Below the pieces are notes generated by a model. The model was not told the origin of the DNA and made no database searches. It saw only the letters and a list, made by a program, of their open reading frames with translations. The position numbers and the translations under genes were made by a program. This document shows positions 11,853-23,126 of a stretch of 64,000 nt of DNA, piece after piece. Numbering within the stretch: position 1 is the first letter of the stretch; each line of letters starts with the position of its first letter. The stretch comes from Leptobrachium leishanense (taxonomy: Eukaryota; Chordata; Amphibia; Anura; Megophryidae), in assembly GCA_009667805.1 (NCBI GenBank), contig CM019067.1, positions 71,256,997-71,320,996 on the forward strand, written 5' to 3'.

Positions 11853-13567
11853 TCACAGATCACGCACAGTGTGATATATCTTGAAACAGTCCCCAAGACA
11901 CAGACCGGGTTGTCCAGGGCATTCTGGGCAGTAAAAGATTGTGTCTCTCCTCTGCCCCCTCTTGAAACACACCCTGCACCTTTTTTGGGGTTTCTGTTTG
12001 CCCTCAGTAGGGGGGATTTTATAAATAAAATGCGTAGCCCCAACTCTGTCCCCCATCACCGCCCGGGGAGCAGGTGCATCCTGGTACAAAAGCCCCGAAA
12101 TGACCTGGAGCTGAAACTGTAAAAAGGACAGCGTCACTCCGGGGTTTGCCTTTTTGTAGAGCAAAAAGGCATTGTGGGTTGCAATTTGCATCAGGTAAAT
12201 TGCAACCTTTTTGTACCAGGCCCTTGACTTCCGCATAATCTGGTAGGGCTGGAGCAGCTGATCTGCCAGATCAACCCCACCCATATGCTGGTTATAGGCT
12301 TTGATGCACACTGGCTTCCTGATGCGCTCAGCTCTGCCACGTACAGAGACCTCCACAGACCTCTCAGTGTGGATGGTGGATAGAAGGTATACATCCTTCT
12401 TGTCTCTGTACTTGACCGCCAACAGCTCCTCTGGCGCAGAGCTGAGGTCTCCCCCCTTTTTAACCGGGTGCGGACAAGCTGTGCTGGGAAACCTACGCGG
12501 TTCTTGCGAACAGTACCGCATGCTGCTGTATCAAAACAATACAGCAGCTTGAACAAAGGGACACTTGTATAAAAATTATCAACATACAAGTGGTACCCTT
12601 TGTTCATGAGGGGAAAAAGTAGGTCCCACACAATCTTGCCACTGGTTCCCATGTGTTCTGGGCAACCTGGAGGGTCAAGGCTACTATCCTTTCTCTCGTA
12701 CACCCGGAAGGCCTGAGTATACCCACTCTCGCTGTCACAGAGCTTATACACCTTCACTCCATACCTGGAGCGTTTGGAAGGAATATACTGCTTGAATCCC
12801 AGCCTTCCCTTGTATTTCATTAGGGATTCATCCACGCAGATATTCCTTCCAGGTGTATAAGCCTCTGCAAACCTGGCGGCGAAGTGGGTAATCAGGGGGT
12901 GGATTTTATACAGCCTGTCAAACTGGAGATGCTCTCTAGGAGGGCACAGGCTGTTGTCACTGAAGTGCATGAAACGCAAAATGTTTTCATACCTTCTACG
13001 TGACATTGATTGGGGGTAAATGGGGGTAGAGCAGATGGGGCTACTGCTCCAGTAGGAGCGAATTGAGGGCTTCTTTATGATGCCCATCAGCATAGTAAGT
13101 GCCCAGAATTTCAGAAATTCTGGCACATCTAGCGGGGTCCATTGCTGCCTTGCCAAGTAGGAGTCTGGCTTTGCAGCACAATGCTGATGGGCATACAGAT
13201 TTGATTGGGCCACGATGTGGCCCAACAAATCATCCCCCATAAACACCTGCAAAAACTGTGTGGCGGTAAATCCTGCAACATCAATATTGATGCCAGGATT
13301 TGCCGTGAAAGGAGGGATATCTGGCCTCTGGCGATGAGGCACTACCCACTCCTCAGCTGGAGCTGTGCGTCTCCTGCTGGCAGGTGGTGACCCAGGATCT
13401 GCATCAGAAACATCACTAGATACATCAGCCAGCGTAGATGATGTATCTAGCGACGTCTCTGAGCAGTTGGCGGGGTCGAAATCAGGGTCGGAGTCTGACG
13501 CAGATGCCTCAGATTCTGACGCCAGGATGGCATATGCCTCCTCGGCGCTGTACACCCTCTCAGACAT
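11853..13567 (-). pseudogene. piggyBac-type transposase, one frameshift
   Basis: Would cut and paste DNA at TTAA sites. The N-terminus is acidic and Ser/Asp-rich (residues ~10-60), followed by the DDE_Tnp_1_7-type core. Conserved acidic motifs are visible: ICVDESLMKYKGR, LYVDNFYTSVPLF and GGVDLADQL. The C-terminus is the cysteine-rich piggyBac domain (CRVCFKRGQ ... YCPECPG ... CLGDCF). About 570 codons in total, close to the usual family length. The frame breaks once: upstream sequence reads through ...TSALRQ and the downstream frame picks up at EELLAVKYRDKK, near 12425-12440, consistent with loss of one base. The start is the ATG at 13565-13567, ahead of the acidic region. Otherwise well preserved, so probably recently active. 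Confidence 0.93.
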
Positions 13568-14291
13568 TATATATAATAGATTATAAAATTTTATAATTAT
13601 TATATATAATAAGCGGATAGTTGGTTCTTAGAAGAACCGTTGGGTTTCACAAGAAAATACAAATAAACACCTAAATCTCTCTAAATCACTCTAAACCTGC
13701 CTCAATTCTTCTAAATCTCCCTAAAATCTCTAAATCTGCCTCAATTTTTCTAATCTCACTAAAATCTCTAACCTGTCAAATCTGATCTCTCTCTCTCGCT
13801 CACCAAAACACAAGTGAGGAGAGGGAGGGAGAATCACAGAGGTCAGAGCCAATATTTACAAAATATTGACCTGACCTGACAAATTAGAAATTTTATTTTG
13901 ATTTTTTTTACTTCTGATTGGATGTTGCTAGCCTGCCTCTCTGATGAGGCAGGCTAGGAACATCCCACTCAGCCCCAAGATGACCCTGCCCTTAGAAGGG
14001 CAGCGCCATCTTGGCTGTCAGTTTATTTTATTTTATACCTTTTTATTGATTTTTATTTTTCTTTTTTTTACTTTTTTTACACTTTTTTTTACTCTGCTGG
14101 GTGCCTTGATCCCTCGAGGCACCCAGCAGAGCACCTGATCACTCATGTGATCGTTTTGTACTGAGTGCCACGATACCTCGTGGCACTCAGTACTTCCTGC
14201 CGCTACCGGAAGTGATCGCTCGGGGGGAGCGATCACTTAGCGGACCGGCGGCAGGTAAGCATATTGCAAGGATGCCTCGATGTCGAGGCAT
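13568..14291. repeat. piggyBac terminal region: series of hairpins
   Basis: Non-coding sequence upstream of the transposase start. It contains successive inverted repeats: about 13937-13968 (gcctgcctctc / gaggcaggc), 13977-14013 (aagatg..ctgccctt / aagggcag..catctt), 14094-14130 (ctgctgggtgcc / ggcacccagcag), 14157-14193 (gtactgagtgccacg / cgtggcactcagtac) and 14213-14233 (gatcgctc / gagcgatc). The transposase promoter should lie here, but I cannot assign elements to it. Confidence 0.7.
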
Positions 14292-14296
14292 CCCTG

Positions 14297-15000
14297 TGTC
14301 ACGTATCCCCCTGAATACCAGAATATTGGTCCCTATACGAAAGACGCTCTCTAGCCTTCCGATCCTTAAGTGGTCGGCACGTCTAGATAGATATTTCGGT
14401 TCACAAGACAGAGTACCCACAAGGGTTAATATCAGACAGATATACAAGGCCTTTAGATAGTTTGTTCTCCCCAGGACTTTAGTAATATAAGAGGTAGTCT
14501 GCTGTATGCTTAGGGTTACACACAGACTAACACCGGTACCAAAGTTAGGAGCAGAACCGTTAGAGAAGTCGTTGCCAAAATCAGGAGTCATACACAGAGG
14601 TGGTTCTTTGCCAATGCCAGGGGTCATACACAGAGGTGGTTCTTTGCCAATGCCAGGGGTCATACACAGGGGTGGTTCTTTGCCAATGCCAGGGGTCATA
14701 CACAGAGGTGGTTCGTTGCCAAGGCCAGGAATCATTCACAGAGAATATTATGCAGCCAGAAACAAAGGTCAGACACGGACAGTACCAAAAATCGCAAGAG
14801 CTCTGCGGGAATGCAATACCACGTCAGGGCACGGGTAAAACAGTGAAGCCGGGTTTTAAAACTGGCGGGTCCGCGTCATCACGCCAGGCCCCGCCCCCCG
14901 GCGTCCCACGTGAGCGCAACCGGCTGCAATTTCAATCGGCGCCTGGCCAGCGAGCAGCGTGGAAGACGCTGCCAGGCGCCCAACGGATCGATACGTTACA
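14297..15000 (+). repeat. Solo LTR inserted in the piggyBac terminal region
   Basis: Starts TGTCACGTATCC and ends GATACGTTACA, with a perfect 5-bp duplication CCCTG at 14292-14296 and 15001-15005. It split one arm of a hairpin: 'tattgcaaggatgcctcga' pairs with sequence on both sides of the insertion. 704 bp; no internal genes, so only the LTR remains. Confidence 0.9.
14578..14731 (+). repeat. 36-bp minisatellite inside the solo LTR
   Basis: About four copies of a 36-bp unit (core 'catacacagaggtggttctt'). Because 36 is a multiple of three, each strand has a repetitive open frame that should not be read as a protein. The LTR at 19984 has a shorter related run near 20293-20360 (core 'ggaggtagtcatacaggc'). 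Confidence 0.9.
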
Positions 15001-15005
15001 CCCTG

Positions 15006-15483
15006 CAATATACACAGAGCAGCTGGAAGCGATACCGATCCCTTCCAGCGCTCTCTAGAAGTGCCGGGCACCTCTCCGGTGAAACCGGATGTTGATCGCT
15101 CCCGGGGAGCGATCACAAGGTGCCCCGGCACTTCTCACCGCCATTGCACGGATGCCTGGACTCCCAGGCATCCTGCAATGGCGTTTGAGCTGCTGGAAGC
15201 GATCCGATCGCTTCCAGCGCTCTCTAGAAGTGCCGGGCACCTCTCCGGTAAAACCGGATGTTAATCGCTCCCGGGAAGCGATCACAAGGTGCCCCGGCAT
15301 CTCACCGCCATTGCACAGATGCCTGGACTCCCAGGCATCCTGCAATGGCGTTTGAGCTGCTGGAAGCGATCCGATCGCTTCCAGCGCTCAAAAAACCACA
15401 GGACGTACCATGTACGTCAGCGGGTCTAAAAGAGACCCGCTGCAATGACGTACATGGTACGTCCTGGGTCCTTAAGGGGTTAA
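15006..15483. repeat. Duplicated hairpin module at the piggyBac right end
   Basis: Two copies of a ~180-bp module, roughly 15038-15220 and 15220-15400. Each contains hairpins such as gaagcgatccgatcgcttc, gatgcctgg / ccaggcatc, ctccggt..accgga and gatcgctcccggggagcgatc. The last hairpin is gacgtaccatgtacgtc, with a partner at about 15447-15463, just inside the TTAA end. Confidence 0.85.
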
Positions 15484-18100
15484 ACCTTTGCCCCTCTAAT
15501 CTAAAACTATGTCCTCTTGTTTTGCTACTTTGTTTCCTTTTAAATATACACCCTTCCTCTACCTTGTGGATTCCCTTTACGTATTTAAATGTTTCTATCA
15601 TATCTCCTCTGTTTCGTCTTTGTTAAAATCATTAAGCCTTTCCTGGTAACTTTTCTCCTTCAAGCCGTACACCATTTTAGTAGCCCTTCTCTGAACTCTC
15701 TCTAAGATGTCTATATCCTTCTGGAGATACGGTCTCCAGTACTGCACACAGTACTCCAAGTGAGGTCTCACCAGTGCTCTGTACAGTGGCATGAGCACTT
15801 CCCTTTTCCTACTGCTAATATCTCTCCCTACACAACCAAGCATTCTGCTAGCATTTCCTGCTGCTCTATTACATTGATTACTTACCTTTAGATCCTCTGC
15901 AATAATAATCCCTAAATCCCTTTCCTCAGATGTTGAGGTTAGGACTGTATCAAATATTCTATATTCAGCCCTTGGGTTTTTACGTCCCAGGTGCATTATC
16001 TTGCACTTATCGACGTTAAAACTCAATTGCCACAGCTCCCACCATTTTTTTAGTTTACCTAAATCATTTGTCATTTGGCTGATCCCTCCAGTAACGTCAA
16101 CCCTGTTGCAAATCTTTGTGTCATCAGCAAAAAGACATAATTTTCCATTAATACCTTCTGCAATATCACTAATAAAAATATTAAATAGAATGGGTCCAAG
16201 TACTGACCCCTGAGGTACCCCACTGGTAACAAGACCTTGCGCCGAATAAACTCCATTTACCACAACCCTCTGTTGTCTGTCACTCAGCCACTGCCTAATC
16301 CATTCAACAATATTGGAATCCAAGCTCAAAGATTGCAATTTATTGATAAGCCTTCTATGCGGAACAGTATCAAAAGCCTTAGTGAAATCTAAATAGCAAT
16401 GTCTACTGCACCACCTGTGTCTATTATTTTTGTTACCCAATCAAAAAAATCAATAAGATTAGTTTGGCATGATCTCCCTGAGGTAAACCCATGTTGTTTC
16501 TGATCCTGTAATCTATGTGTTTTTAGATGGTCAACAATCCTTTCCTTTAACATGGTTTCCATTAATTTCCCCACTACTGACGTAAGACTAACTGGCCTAT
16601 AGTTCCCAGATTCCTCCCTACTACCCTTCTTGTGAATGGGCACAACATTTGCTAATTTCCAGTCTTCTGGGATGACTCCCGTTAGCAAGGATTGGTTAAA
16701 TAAATCTGTTAACGGTTTTGCTATTACATCACTGAGCTCTTTTAATAATTTAGGGTGGATCCCATCAGGCCCCATTGACTTGTCTTTACTTTAGACGGCT
16801 GCTGTAGAACCTCCTCCTCTGTAAACTGATATGTAATTGTCTCGTTAGTGTTTCCTCCTAACTGAGGTTCCTTTCCTTCCTTTTCTTCTGCAAAGACTGA
16901 ACAAAAATATTCATTGAGGCAGTCAGCGAGACTTTTATCCTCTTCTACATACCTTCCTTCCTTTGTTTTTAATCTAACTAATCCTTGTTTTACTTTTCTT
17001 TTCTCGTTTATGTATCTAAAAAATGTTTTGTCCCCCTTTTTTACTGACTGAGCTATTTTCTCTTCTGCGTGTGCTTTGGAAGCTCTTATAAATTGCTTTG
17101 CCTCTTTCTGCCTAATCTTATAGGTTTGCCTATCTTCTTCACTCAGTTTTTTTTATAATTATTGAATGCTGTCTTTTTGTTCTTCACTATTTTGGCCACT
17201 TCTGCAGAGTACCACAGTGGTTTCTTCCCTTTTTTGTTTTTGCTAACAAGTCGAATGCAATTGCCTGTGGCCTTCAATAATTCTTCCTTTAAATAATCCC
17301 ATTTCTCCTGGACTCCCTTTAAACTCCTCCAGTCTGATAATGACTCCTTCACACAAAGTCTCATTTTAGAAAAATCAGTTTTTTTAAAGTCTAAAACTTT
17401 TGTTTTTGTGTGGTGCGGCTCCATCCCTGTTCTTATATTAAACCATACTGACTGGTGATCACTAGATCCCAAATTTTCACCTACAACAACGTCCGATACC
17501 AAACATCCATTTGTGAGTATTAAATCCAATATGGCCTCTTTACGGGTCGGCTCCTCAACTACTTGTGTTAGAGATAATCCCAGTAGGGAGTTTAGAATAT
17601 TTGTACTCCTGGTGCACCCAGCTGTTTTGGTTTTCCAGTTCACATCAGGAAAATTAAAGTCCCCCATGATAATAACTTCCCCCTTCATTGCCATTTTGGC
17701 TATTTCCTCAAGCAGCAGATTATCTAGCTCTTCTACTTGTCCAGGGGGTCTATAGATCACACCTACACGAGCTACTGTATGATTGCCAAATGTTAGCGTA
17801 ACCCAAACTGACTATGTTCACCTCGCTCACTTTTATTTGGTTCGTTTTTATGTTGTTTTTCACATACAGGGCCACTCCTCCTCCTTTCCTACCTTCTCTG
17901 TCTTTTCTATATAAAGAGTACCCCGGTATTGTTATGTCCCAGTTATTTTTCTCACTGAACCATGTCTCAGTAACCGCCACTAAATCTACTTTTTCAGCTG
18001 CCATCATTGCCTCCAGTTCATTGATTTTATTGACTAAACTGCGAGCATTTATAGACACGACTCTGAGCTTGTCATTTTTTACCCCGCATGTTGCTTGCAC
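15484..18100 (-). pseudogene. CR1 ORF2: endonuclease-reverse transcriptase, broken
   Basis: Apurinic-type endonuclease motifs: VAVTETW, GGGVALYVKN, IYRPPG, IIMGDFNFPDVNW and SDHQSVWF. Reverse transcriptase motifs: GPDGIHPKLLKEL, NYRPVSLTS, LDFTKAFDTVPH, GVPQGSVLGPILFNIF and LFADDTKI (the FADD active site). The C-terminal segment PLYRALVRPHLEYCVQYW followed by LERVQRRATKMVYGL is characteristic of CR1. Several frame changes (near 17750, between 17143 and 16775, near 16400 and near 15600) make it inactive. Role if intact: target-primed reverse transcription of its own RNA. Confidence 0.92.
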
Positions 18101-18162
18101 CCTCCGATTTAGTTTAGGGGGACAATCAGGCAGATTGTTTTTTACCCTTTTGTCCCCCCCTC

Positions 18163-18405
18163 CTAGTTTAAATATTCCTTTGTGAAACCTTTGAACTTCT
18201 CACTGAGAACATATGTTCCCCTATGAGTAAGATGCAAACCATCTTTTTTATACAGTTCCTTTCTGCTCCAATTAGAGCTATCATTGGACACAAAGCCAAA
18301 TCCTTGCTCTCGATACCATTCCTTAAGCCACAAATTAAATTCCCTATTGCGCATCTGCCTATCCTGAATGTTATGCACAGGCATAACAGTTAAAGAAAAG
18401 CCCAC
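18163..18405 (-). pseudogene. CR1 ORF1 fragment, esterase-like C-terminus
   Basis: An 80-codon fragment ending at a stop 60 bp upstream of ORF2. It contains WSRKELYKKDGLHLTHRG. The DGLHL block matches the Asp-x-x-His catalytic region of the SGNH/GDSL esterase-like domain known in ORF1 of some CR1-type LINEs. The catalytic Ser block would be further upstream and is missing through truncation. Assignment is from motif recognition only. Confidence 0.7.
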
Positions 18406-18685
18406 ACAGTGAGCATTTTAACAGAGAGTCAGGGCAGTAGTTTTGCTTGCGCAACAAGTGGCATATTTTTCAAATCTAGATATATTCCAATTGGCTGCAG
18501 AAAAGGATTCTTCATCTGGTACTCAAAGGCACTAGTGTGCTTGTAAAGGTAAACCGAATGGATGATGTTTCTCTATGACATTTTCGGTTCCCAGGATGAA
18601 GGACTAACAGAAGAAGAAAAAATCATGGATTGAACCTACTAGGGAAGGAAAACAAAGGTGAATGCAACCCAAAGGATAATACTAT

Positions 18686-19526
18686 CAGGGTTATCCAAAG
18701 AGATCCGAATTGCTGGAGAAAGGTAACCGAACGCTGAAAATCAGCGTTCGGTTACCTTTCCTGACCATTCGGCTATCCAGAGAGCAGGCAATACGCCAAA
18801 TCCTGGCGAATTGCCTGCACATACGGTGCCTGTTCGGTGCCTGTTCGAGGGCAGTGACATCCCCATGAAAAAGCACTGCTTCGGCTATTCAGAGAACACA
18901 AACCAGCAGTGAAAGGCTCCTGAAATGCCCTGCCATTTGGGGTTTAATTCGGCAAGTTAATTCAGGTGAATCCCATAGGCTTCAATGTTAAAAATATTCC
19001 CGTTATAATTCAATATCTAATAAACCGTTCATTATAAAATTCTGCAGTAAAGAGTCTCTTTATTTATAGATTTTTTAGGATACTTTAAGCATTTTTCTGA
19101 ATTTGTTTTTCTTTTTACAAAGTCCGAATTTTTATTTTTTAAAGTTTACTTATTTTTTCTGTAACAGCCCTTTTTATTATCATTCCCTGGACCTCCTGTG
19201 TAAATTTCAGACATTTTCGCTCAGTAGTTTCTTTGCAAACAGCGTTTCATTTTCACAGATTCACACAAACTGTTTTGCTAATTTATTCACCTCCCTCGTC
19301 TGCTTCGGCTGTGTGTGCATCAGCTCCTGCTCGGGCTTTTTCCGTGGTTTTCGGCAGGTTAATCCAGATGTTTTTGAGGGTTTTCGGAGTGCATTTTGCG
19401 GTTAGTTTTCGTCAGGTTTGCGGCAGCTTTTCCCTGCAATTCGGGGACCCTGTGGTGCTTGCTGAATACAACGCAGGGTCACTGAAATGGGATCGGTGAC
19501 TTTTCGAATCTCTTTGAATAACCCTG
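18686..19526. mobile_element. TA-target-type element with subterminal hairpins, copy 2
   Basis: Ends CAGGGTTATCCAAAGAGATC and GAATCTCTTTGAATAACCCTG. The left hairpin (about 18719-18759) and the shared interior block (about 18981-19095) are preserved. Compared with copy 1, the right subterminal hairpin is deleted: the sequence passes from 'aaatgggatcgg' straight to 'tgacttttcgaatctc'. Confidence 0.85.
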
Positions 19527-19978
19527 TATGTGTTAGCACTAGAAGATTTATAAAGGACAATGTAAGCATCTGTGTTGTAAGCAAATAGTTACACAATTTC
19601 AAGTACTTAATGCTTTAAAAAGGAAATGAAGGTCAAGAATTTTTTTCCCAATGACAAACTAAAATAAATCAATAAAAAAGTTATTTTCTTCTACTCAAGG
19701 ACTCCAGAACCAGGATGTACCGGAGTCTTTTCTGCGCAATTTGCACTCCCTGCACTACTTGCGTAGCATAGGAAATGCAAATTGCGCACCGCAACGGGAC
19801 TTGTGAATTTTACTTACGCAAGTCCTGGAGTGCATTCGCACAATGATGGATCGGGGCTGCAAGCGCACGCGCAAACCCAATCCATCAACTTCCTCCCTGA
19901 CAAATTCCGCTGGCGGTCTCAGGGAGGAGACGTCAGCACGCAGCATGCTTGAGCGTGCTGACGTCTAGTGACCAGCAG
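19527..19978. other. No gene seen; one hairpin
   Basis: No coding region. An inverted repeat at about 19929-19966 (gacgtcagcacgc / gcgtgctgacgtc) and imperfect inverted repeats near 19730-19790 suggest remains of a palindromic element into which the next LTR inserted. Confidence 0.4.
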
Positions 19979-19983
19979 CCGGG

Positions 19984-20783
19984 TGTCACCTTCGCGGTAG
20001 CGCTCACTTCTTCTAACCGTGGTGTGGATCCTTATGGACAGACTTCTGTACTTCTCGGTTTGTAAGCAATCAAGACTGCTAACCCTAGCACCCCCAACCA
20101 GGGAGGTCAGATAGAACAACAACACTAAGTACAACTCAGTAGCAAATGATTTCGAGACAAATGTCTACTGAGCTAAAACAAGTTACCTATACAGATGTGA
20201 ATACAGCGATTTGGCAGAAGTTCGAGAAATATGTTTATACACCAGTGGTTAACAAAAGCGTGGTCAAATATATAATCCGAGTCTGCAACAGCGGAGGTAG
20301 TCATACAGGCAGGGTTGGCAACAAAGGAGGTAGTCATACAGGCAAAGATGGCAACAGAGAAGACACTCATACACTCTGAGTCGGCAAGGCAGATCGAGGG
20401 GTTGATATATTCAGCACCCTGCAGGGCAGGCCTACAATCTACAGGCCTACAAATATACAGAAGGAGTCAGAGAGAGAATAGTCAAGAAGGCAATCCGGGT
20501 CAAAAACAAGCAGGGTCCTCATACAAGCAATATCGGCAACAGAGTATAGATATCAGTGAAACACAGAGTGGATACACCAGGCGATGCGGGAATAACTCCA
20601 CCTCAGGGCGACGAGCAGATTCTCGTGCCCTGCATTTAAGGGCGGAGACTCTGCATCACCACGCCAAGCCATGCCCCTCCAGACGCCGGGCGATCAGCCG
20701 GGGCTCCTGGCACCCGGGCAGCCAGCGATGCCGCCGGGTGTCCAGACCCCCCAGGGAGCGCTGCTGGGGCTGAGGATGTGACA
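19984..20783 (+). repeat. Solo LTR, perfect 5-bp duplication
   Basis: Starts TGTCACCTTCGCGG, ends GAGGATGTGACA and is flanked by CCGGG at 19979-19983 and 20784-20788. 800 bp. The GC-rich 3' part (gcagccagcgatgccg ... ccccccagggagcgctg) is shared with the LTRs at 38272-45440, 50014 and, reversed, 4855. It holds a short 36-bp-type repeat near 20293-20360. No internal region remains. Confidence 0.92.
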
Positions 20784-20788
20784 CCGGG

Positions 20789-21271
20789 AAGTTCAAACCT
20801 CCTGGCTGCATGGTCCTGCGGGGAGGGGGGGGGAGGGAGGAATCTCTCCACTTCACCCTGCATTTTAAAGAGGGCACCTGTGAGGATAATCCACACATCC
20901 TGGCCACTTCAAAAAGCTAAAGTTACATTTTATGTTTCTTTGAATATTTTGTGTGCTGAGAGGGGGCACTGTGATCGTCCTGCACTTTTGTATACATTGG
21001 TTTTAAATTGGGTGAACTGTGGAGGGATCTTCGGATTCTTTGTTTCCAAAAAGCTGAAGTGGTCAAGTGTGTAGAATATCCCTTTAACTGCAGCAGAGTT
21101 GTAAAAGTAGTCTAAGGGATTGGAATGTTTGAAAAGTTCATCTACAGAGAATGCCAAAAAAACAAGGTATAAGGCATCATATCACCAAGGAGGTATTACA
21201 ATGTCACTCATAGGACTTTTTAATATTACATAATGATAGAGAGATGTATGTGTGTATTATAAAAAAAATAT
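20789..21271. other. No gene seen
   Basis: Unique-looking sequence with a poly-G run (about 20819-20836). No exon-like frame was recognised. Confidence 0.4.
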
Positions 21272-21796
21272 GTAACACATTGCCTGGCCGGAAAAAAAAA
21301 AAAAAAGACTCAAAACCTGGATTTGACCGAGCAAATAGGAATAGATCTGGGGTTGTTTCAGTTGGTCAGGCCTAGCTTTAGCAGCATTAAGTGCAAAAAA
21401 AAAAAAAGAGGTCATGAGACTCCCTGAATAAACTGAATGAGCAGGTTTTTCCATCAATGGTTTTTACTTCCCTGATGGCACAGCGGGCATATTCTAAGAT
21501 GGCAATGCCAGGATTCATCGGGCTCAAATTGTGCAAGAGTGGTTCAGGGAGCACGAGACATCATTTTCACGCATGGATTGGCCACCACACAGTCCAGACT
21601 TTAACCCCATTGAGAATGTGCTGGAGAAGACTTTATGCAGCGCTGCGACTCTCCCATCATCAATACAAGATCTTGGTGACAAATTCAAGCAACTCTGGAT
21701 GGAAATAAATGTTATGACATTGTGTGTCGTAATTAAAGCAAAGGGCAGTATAATGAAATATTAGAGCGTGTGACCCTTTTTTTGGCTAGGCAGTGC
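21272..21796 (+). mobile_element. Tc1-like element, internally deleted, transposase C-terminus only
   Basis: The ends are inverted (CATTGCCTGGCCGGAAAAAA at the left, TTTTTTTGGCTAGGCAGTG at the right). The interior encodes the C-terminal part of a Tc1-type transposase: a [21 protein letters not shown] stretch spread over two frames near 21500-21550, then [19 protein letters not shown], which carries the catalytic Glu block. The N-terminal half, including the DNA-binding domain and the first Asp, is missing. This family differs from the three larger Tc1 copies in the window. Confidence 0.85.
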
Positions 21797-22523
21797 GTGT
21801 GTATAAATATCACACACACACACACACAATTATAATCCGAAATTCTATAAAACAATAAAAATGATACAGTCCCATTTGCTGGCACCTCTCGAGATGCAGC
21901 CCAAGAAATGTTACCATCATTAAAAACAAATGCAGAGTGTAAACTGGGATTTTAGTCCTACGGGGGGAATAACTGCCCTGTAGCCATACTGTGGCTGCAT
22001 TATTATTTATTTTGTAGAATAAAAGTGCAGTAAATGAATAGTGCTGCACACCAGCTTGGAGACAAGAAATAACTGGCACAATACAACCTTGAGTCTCTAT
22101 GAAACTAATTACACAAATGTACCCTTTTTGTAAATAAGTAGACGCCTCAACAATTTAAGTTTCAAGTCCGTAGACACATCAGCTATAAGAAATATATGTA
22201 TTGCGTCTATACCGATTAAATTGTAGTGTCACATGATCTCTAAAACATTATTACAGATCTTATGCACAGATACCCGTCACAAATGTCCTGCAGCAAAATA
22301 ATACACTTTGCAATAAGAAGTAAAATAAATTAAGGGGACCACACAATAGGACGGGTGTGGATTTAGCACATGAATACAGGTGGCTTGGATTCCCTTTTTT
22401 GTAATTTGCCTAGAATTAATCTTCAGAGTTTTGGCATGATACAGTAGCAGGTGGCAGTTGTGGTCAAAAGCAGGTTCTCTGGCTTCATTGGAATCTATCC
22501 CTGCCATCTTGTCCTACCATATA
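21797..22523. other. No gene seen; short (CA)n
   Basis: Contains a short dinucleotide run at about 21812-21829 and otherwise unique-looking sequence. Confidence 0.4.
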
Positions 22524-23126
22524 TTAACCCCTTCACTACTGTGCCATTTCACCTCTGTCTGCTGAGCTCACTGTGTCTGTTTTGTGCTCATCATGTTTCA
22601 GCGTGATAATCAGAGCTTTAGTTAGACAGGTGTAAATAGGCGGATCCCATAATGAAAAGGAGAAAAAAATATGTATTTTTTAATCAACGTTTATTCTTTT
22701 CATTTGCAGCAAAAAGTCTTTTTTATTTACCTTTAGAATTTTTGTTGGATTTTTCTGGTGAAATTTTTTATTCCCTTTTTTTTAAATGGCTTTTTTTAAA
22801 AAAATTCTGTAACAGTTTTATTATTTTTATAGGACCTTTTTTATTATTTCCATGCATTTTCATGCATTTGTTTTAAACTTCTTTTTTTAAATTGCAAATT
22901 TTCTTCTTTACCCTCAGTTCGGCGGGATATCGGCTTTTTTCGTCTGTGTTTGGCAGCTGATCGTCAGCTGTGTTCGGGCCCCCTATTTCTACCATTGGGA
23001 TTGCTGGGGGGGGGTCACTTTCTGACGTCATCACGTCCATGAGAAGTCCGTGATGAAAGCCAGACTGTGGTTACTAGGACAACGCAGAGGACTTGCTCAG
23101 CGCATCGCCCAACGCTAATGGATTAA
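22524..23126. mobile_element. Possible TTAA-flanked element
   Basis: Begins TTAACCCCTTCACTACTGTGCC, which matches the start block of the TTAA elements ('ttaaccccttcactgctgag' at 3579, 'ttaaccctttcgctgctgag' at 55343 and 61646). A TTAA at 23123-23126 is a candidate right end, but the preceding bases (GCTAATGGA) only weakly match the expected AAGTGG-type end, so the right boundary is tentative. Confidence 0.45.

Larger units (their letters stand above)
8400..15483 (-). mobile_element. piggyBac-type element, right end fixed, left end uncertain
   Basis: The right end is TTAA at 15480-15483 preceded by CCTTAAGGGG, the same terminus as the TTAA-flanked elements at 3236, 40390 and 52864. Reading leftward: a hairpin-rich terminal region (about 13900-15483, interrupted by a solo LTR at 14297-15000), the transposase gene on the minus strand (11853-13567) and a tandem array (about 8900-11740). 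Sequence at 8408-8660 resembles the interior of the small TTAA elements (a 'caatacccaatgtttacat' block), which suggests it is still part of this element. I found no left TTAA terminus. The element interrupts the 3' part of the CR1 LINE at 15484. Confidence 0.7.
15484..18410 (-). mobile_element. CR1-clade LINE, truncated at both ends
   Basis: Non-LTR retrotransposon on the minus strand. In transcription order it has the end of ORF1 (18405-18163), then ORF2 with an endonuclease (about 18100-17143) and a reverse transcriptase (about 16775-15600). The 5' side stops near 18410 inside ORF1. The 3' side is cut at 15484, where the piggyBac element begins, inside the conserved C-terminal block (KTRGHSFRLEGQRF). 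I did not find the missing 3' end to the left of the piggyBac element. Confidence 0.9.

Noticed and set aside
14578..14731. CRISPR-like array
   Set aside because: Direct repeats without unique spacers, inside an LTR, in a vertebrate genome.
14187..14838. Repetitive proteins on both strands (GVIHRGGSLPMP-type units)
   Set aside because: They are translations of the 36-bp minisatellite inside a solo LTR; 36 is divisible by three, so every frame repeats.
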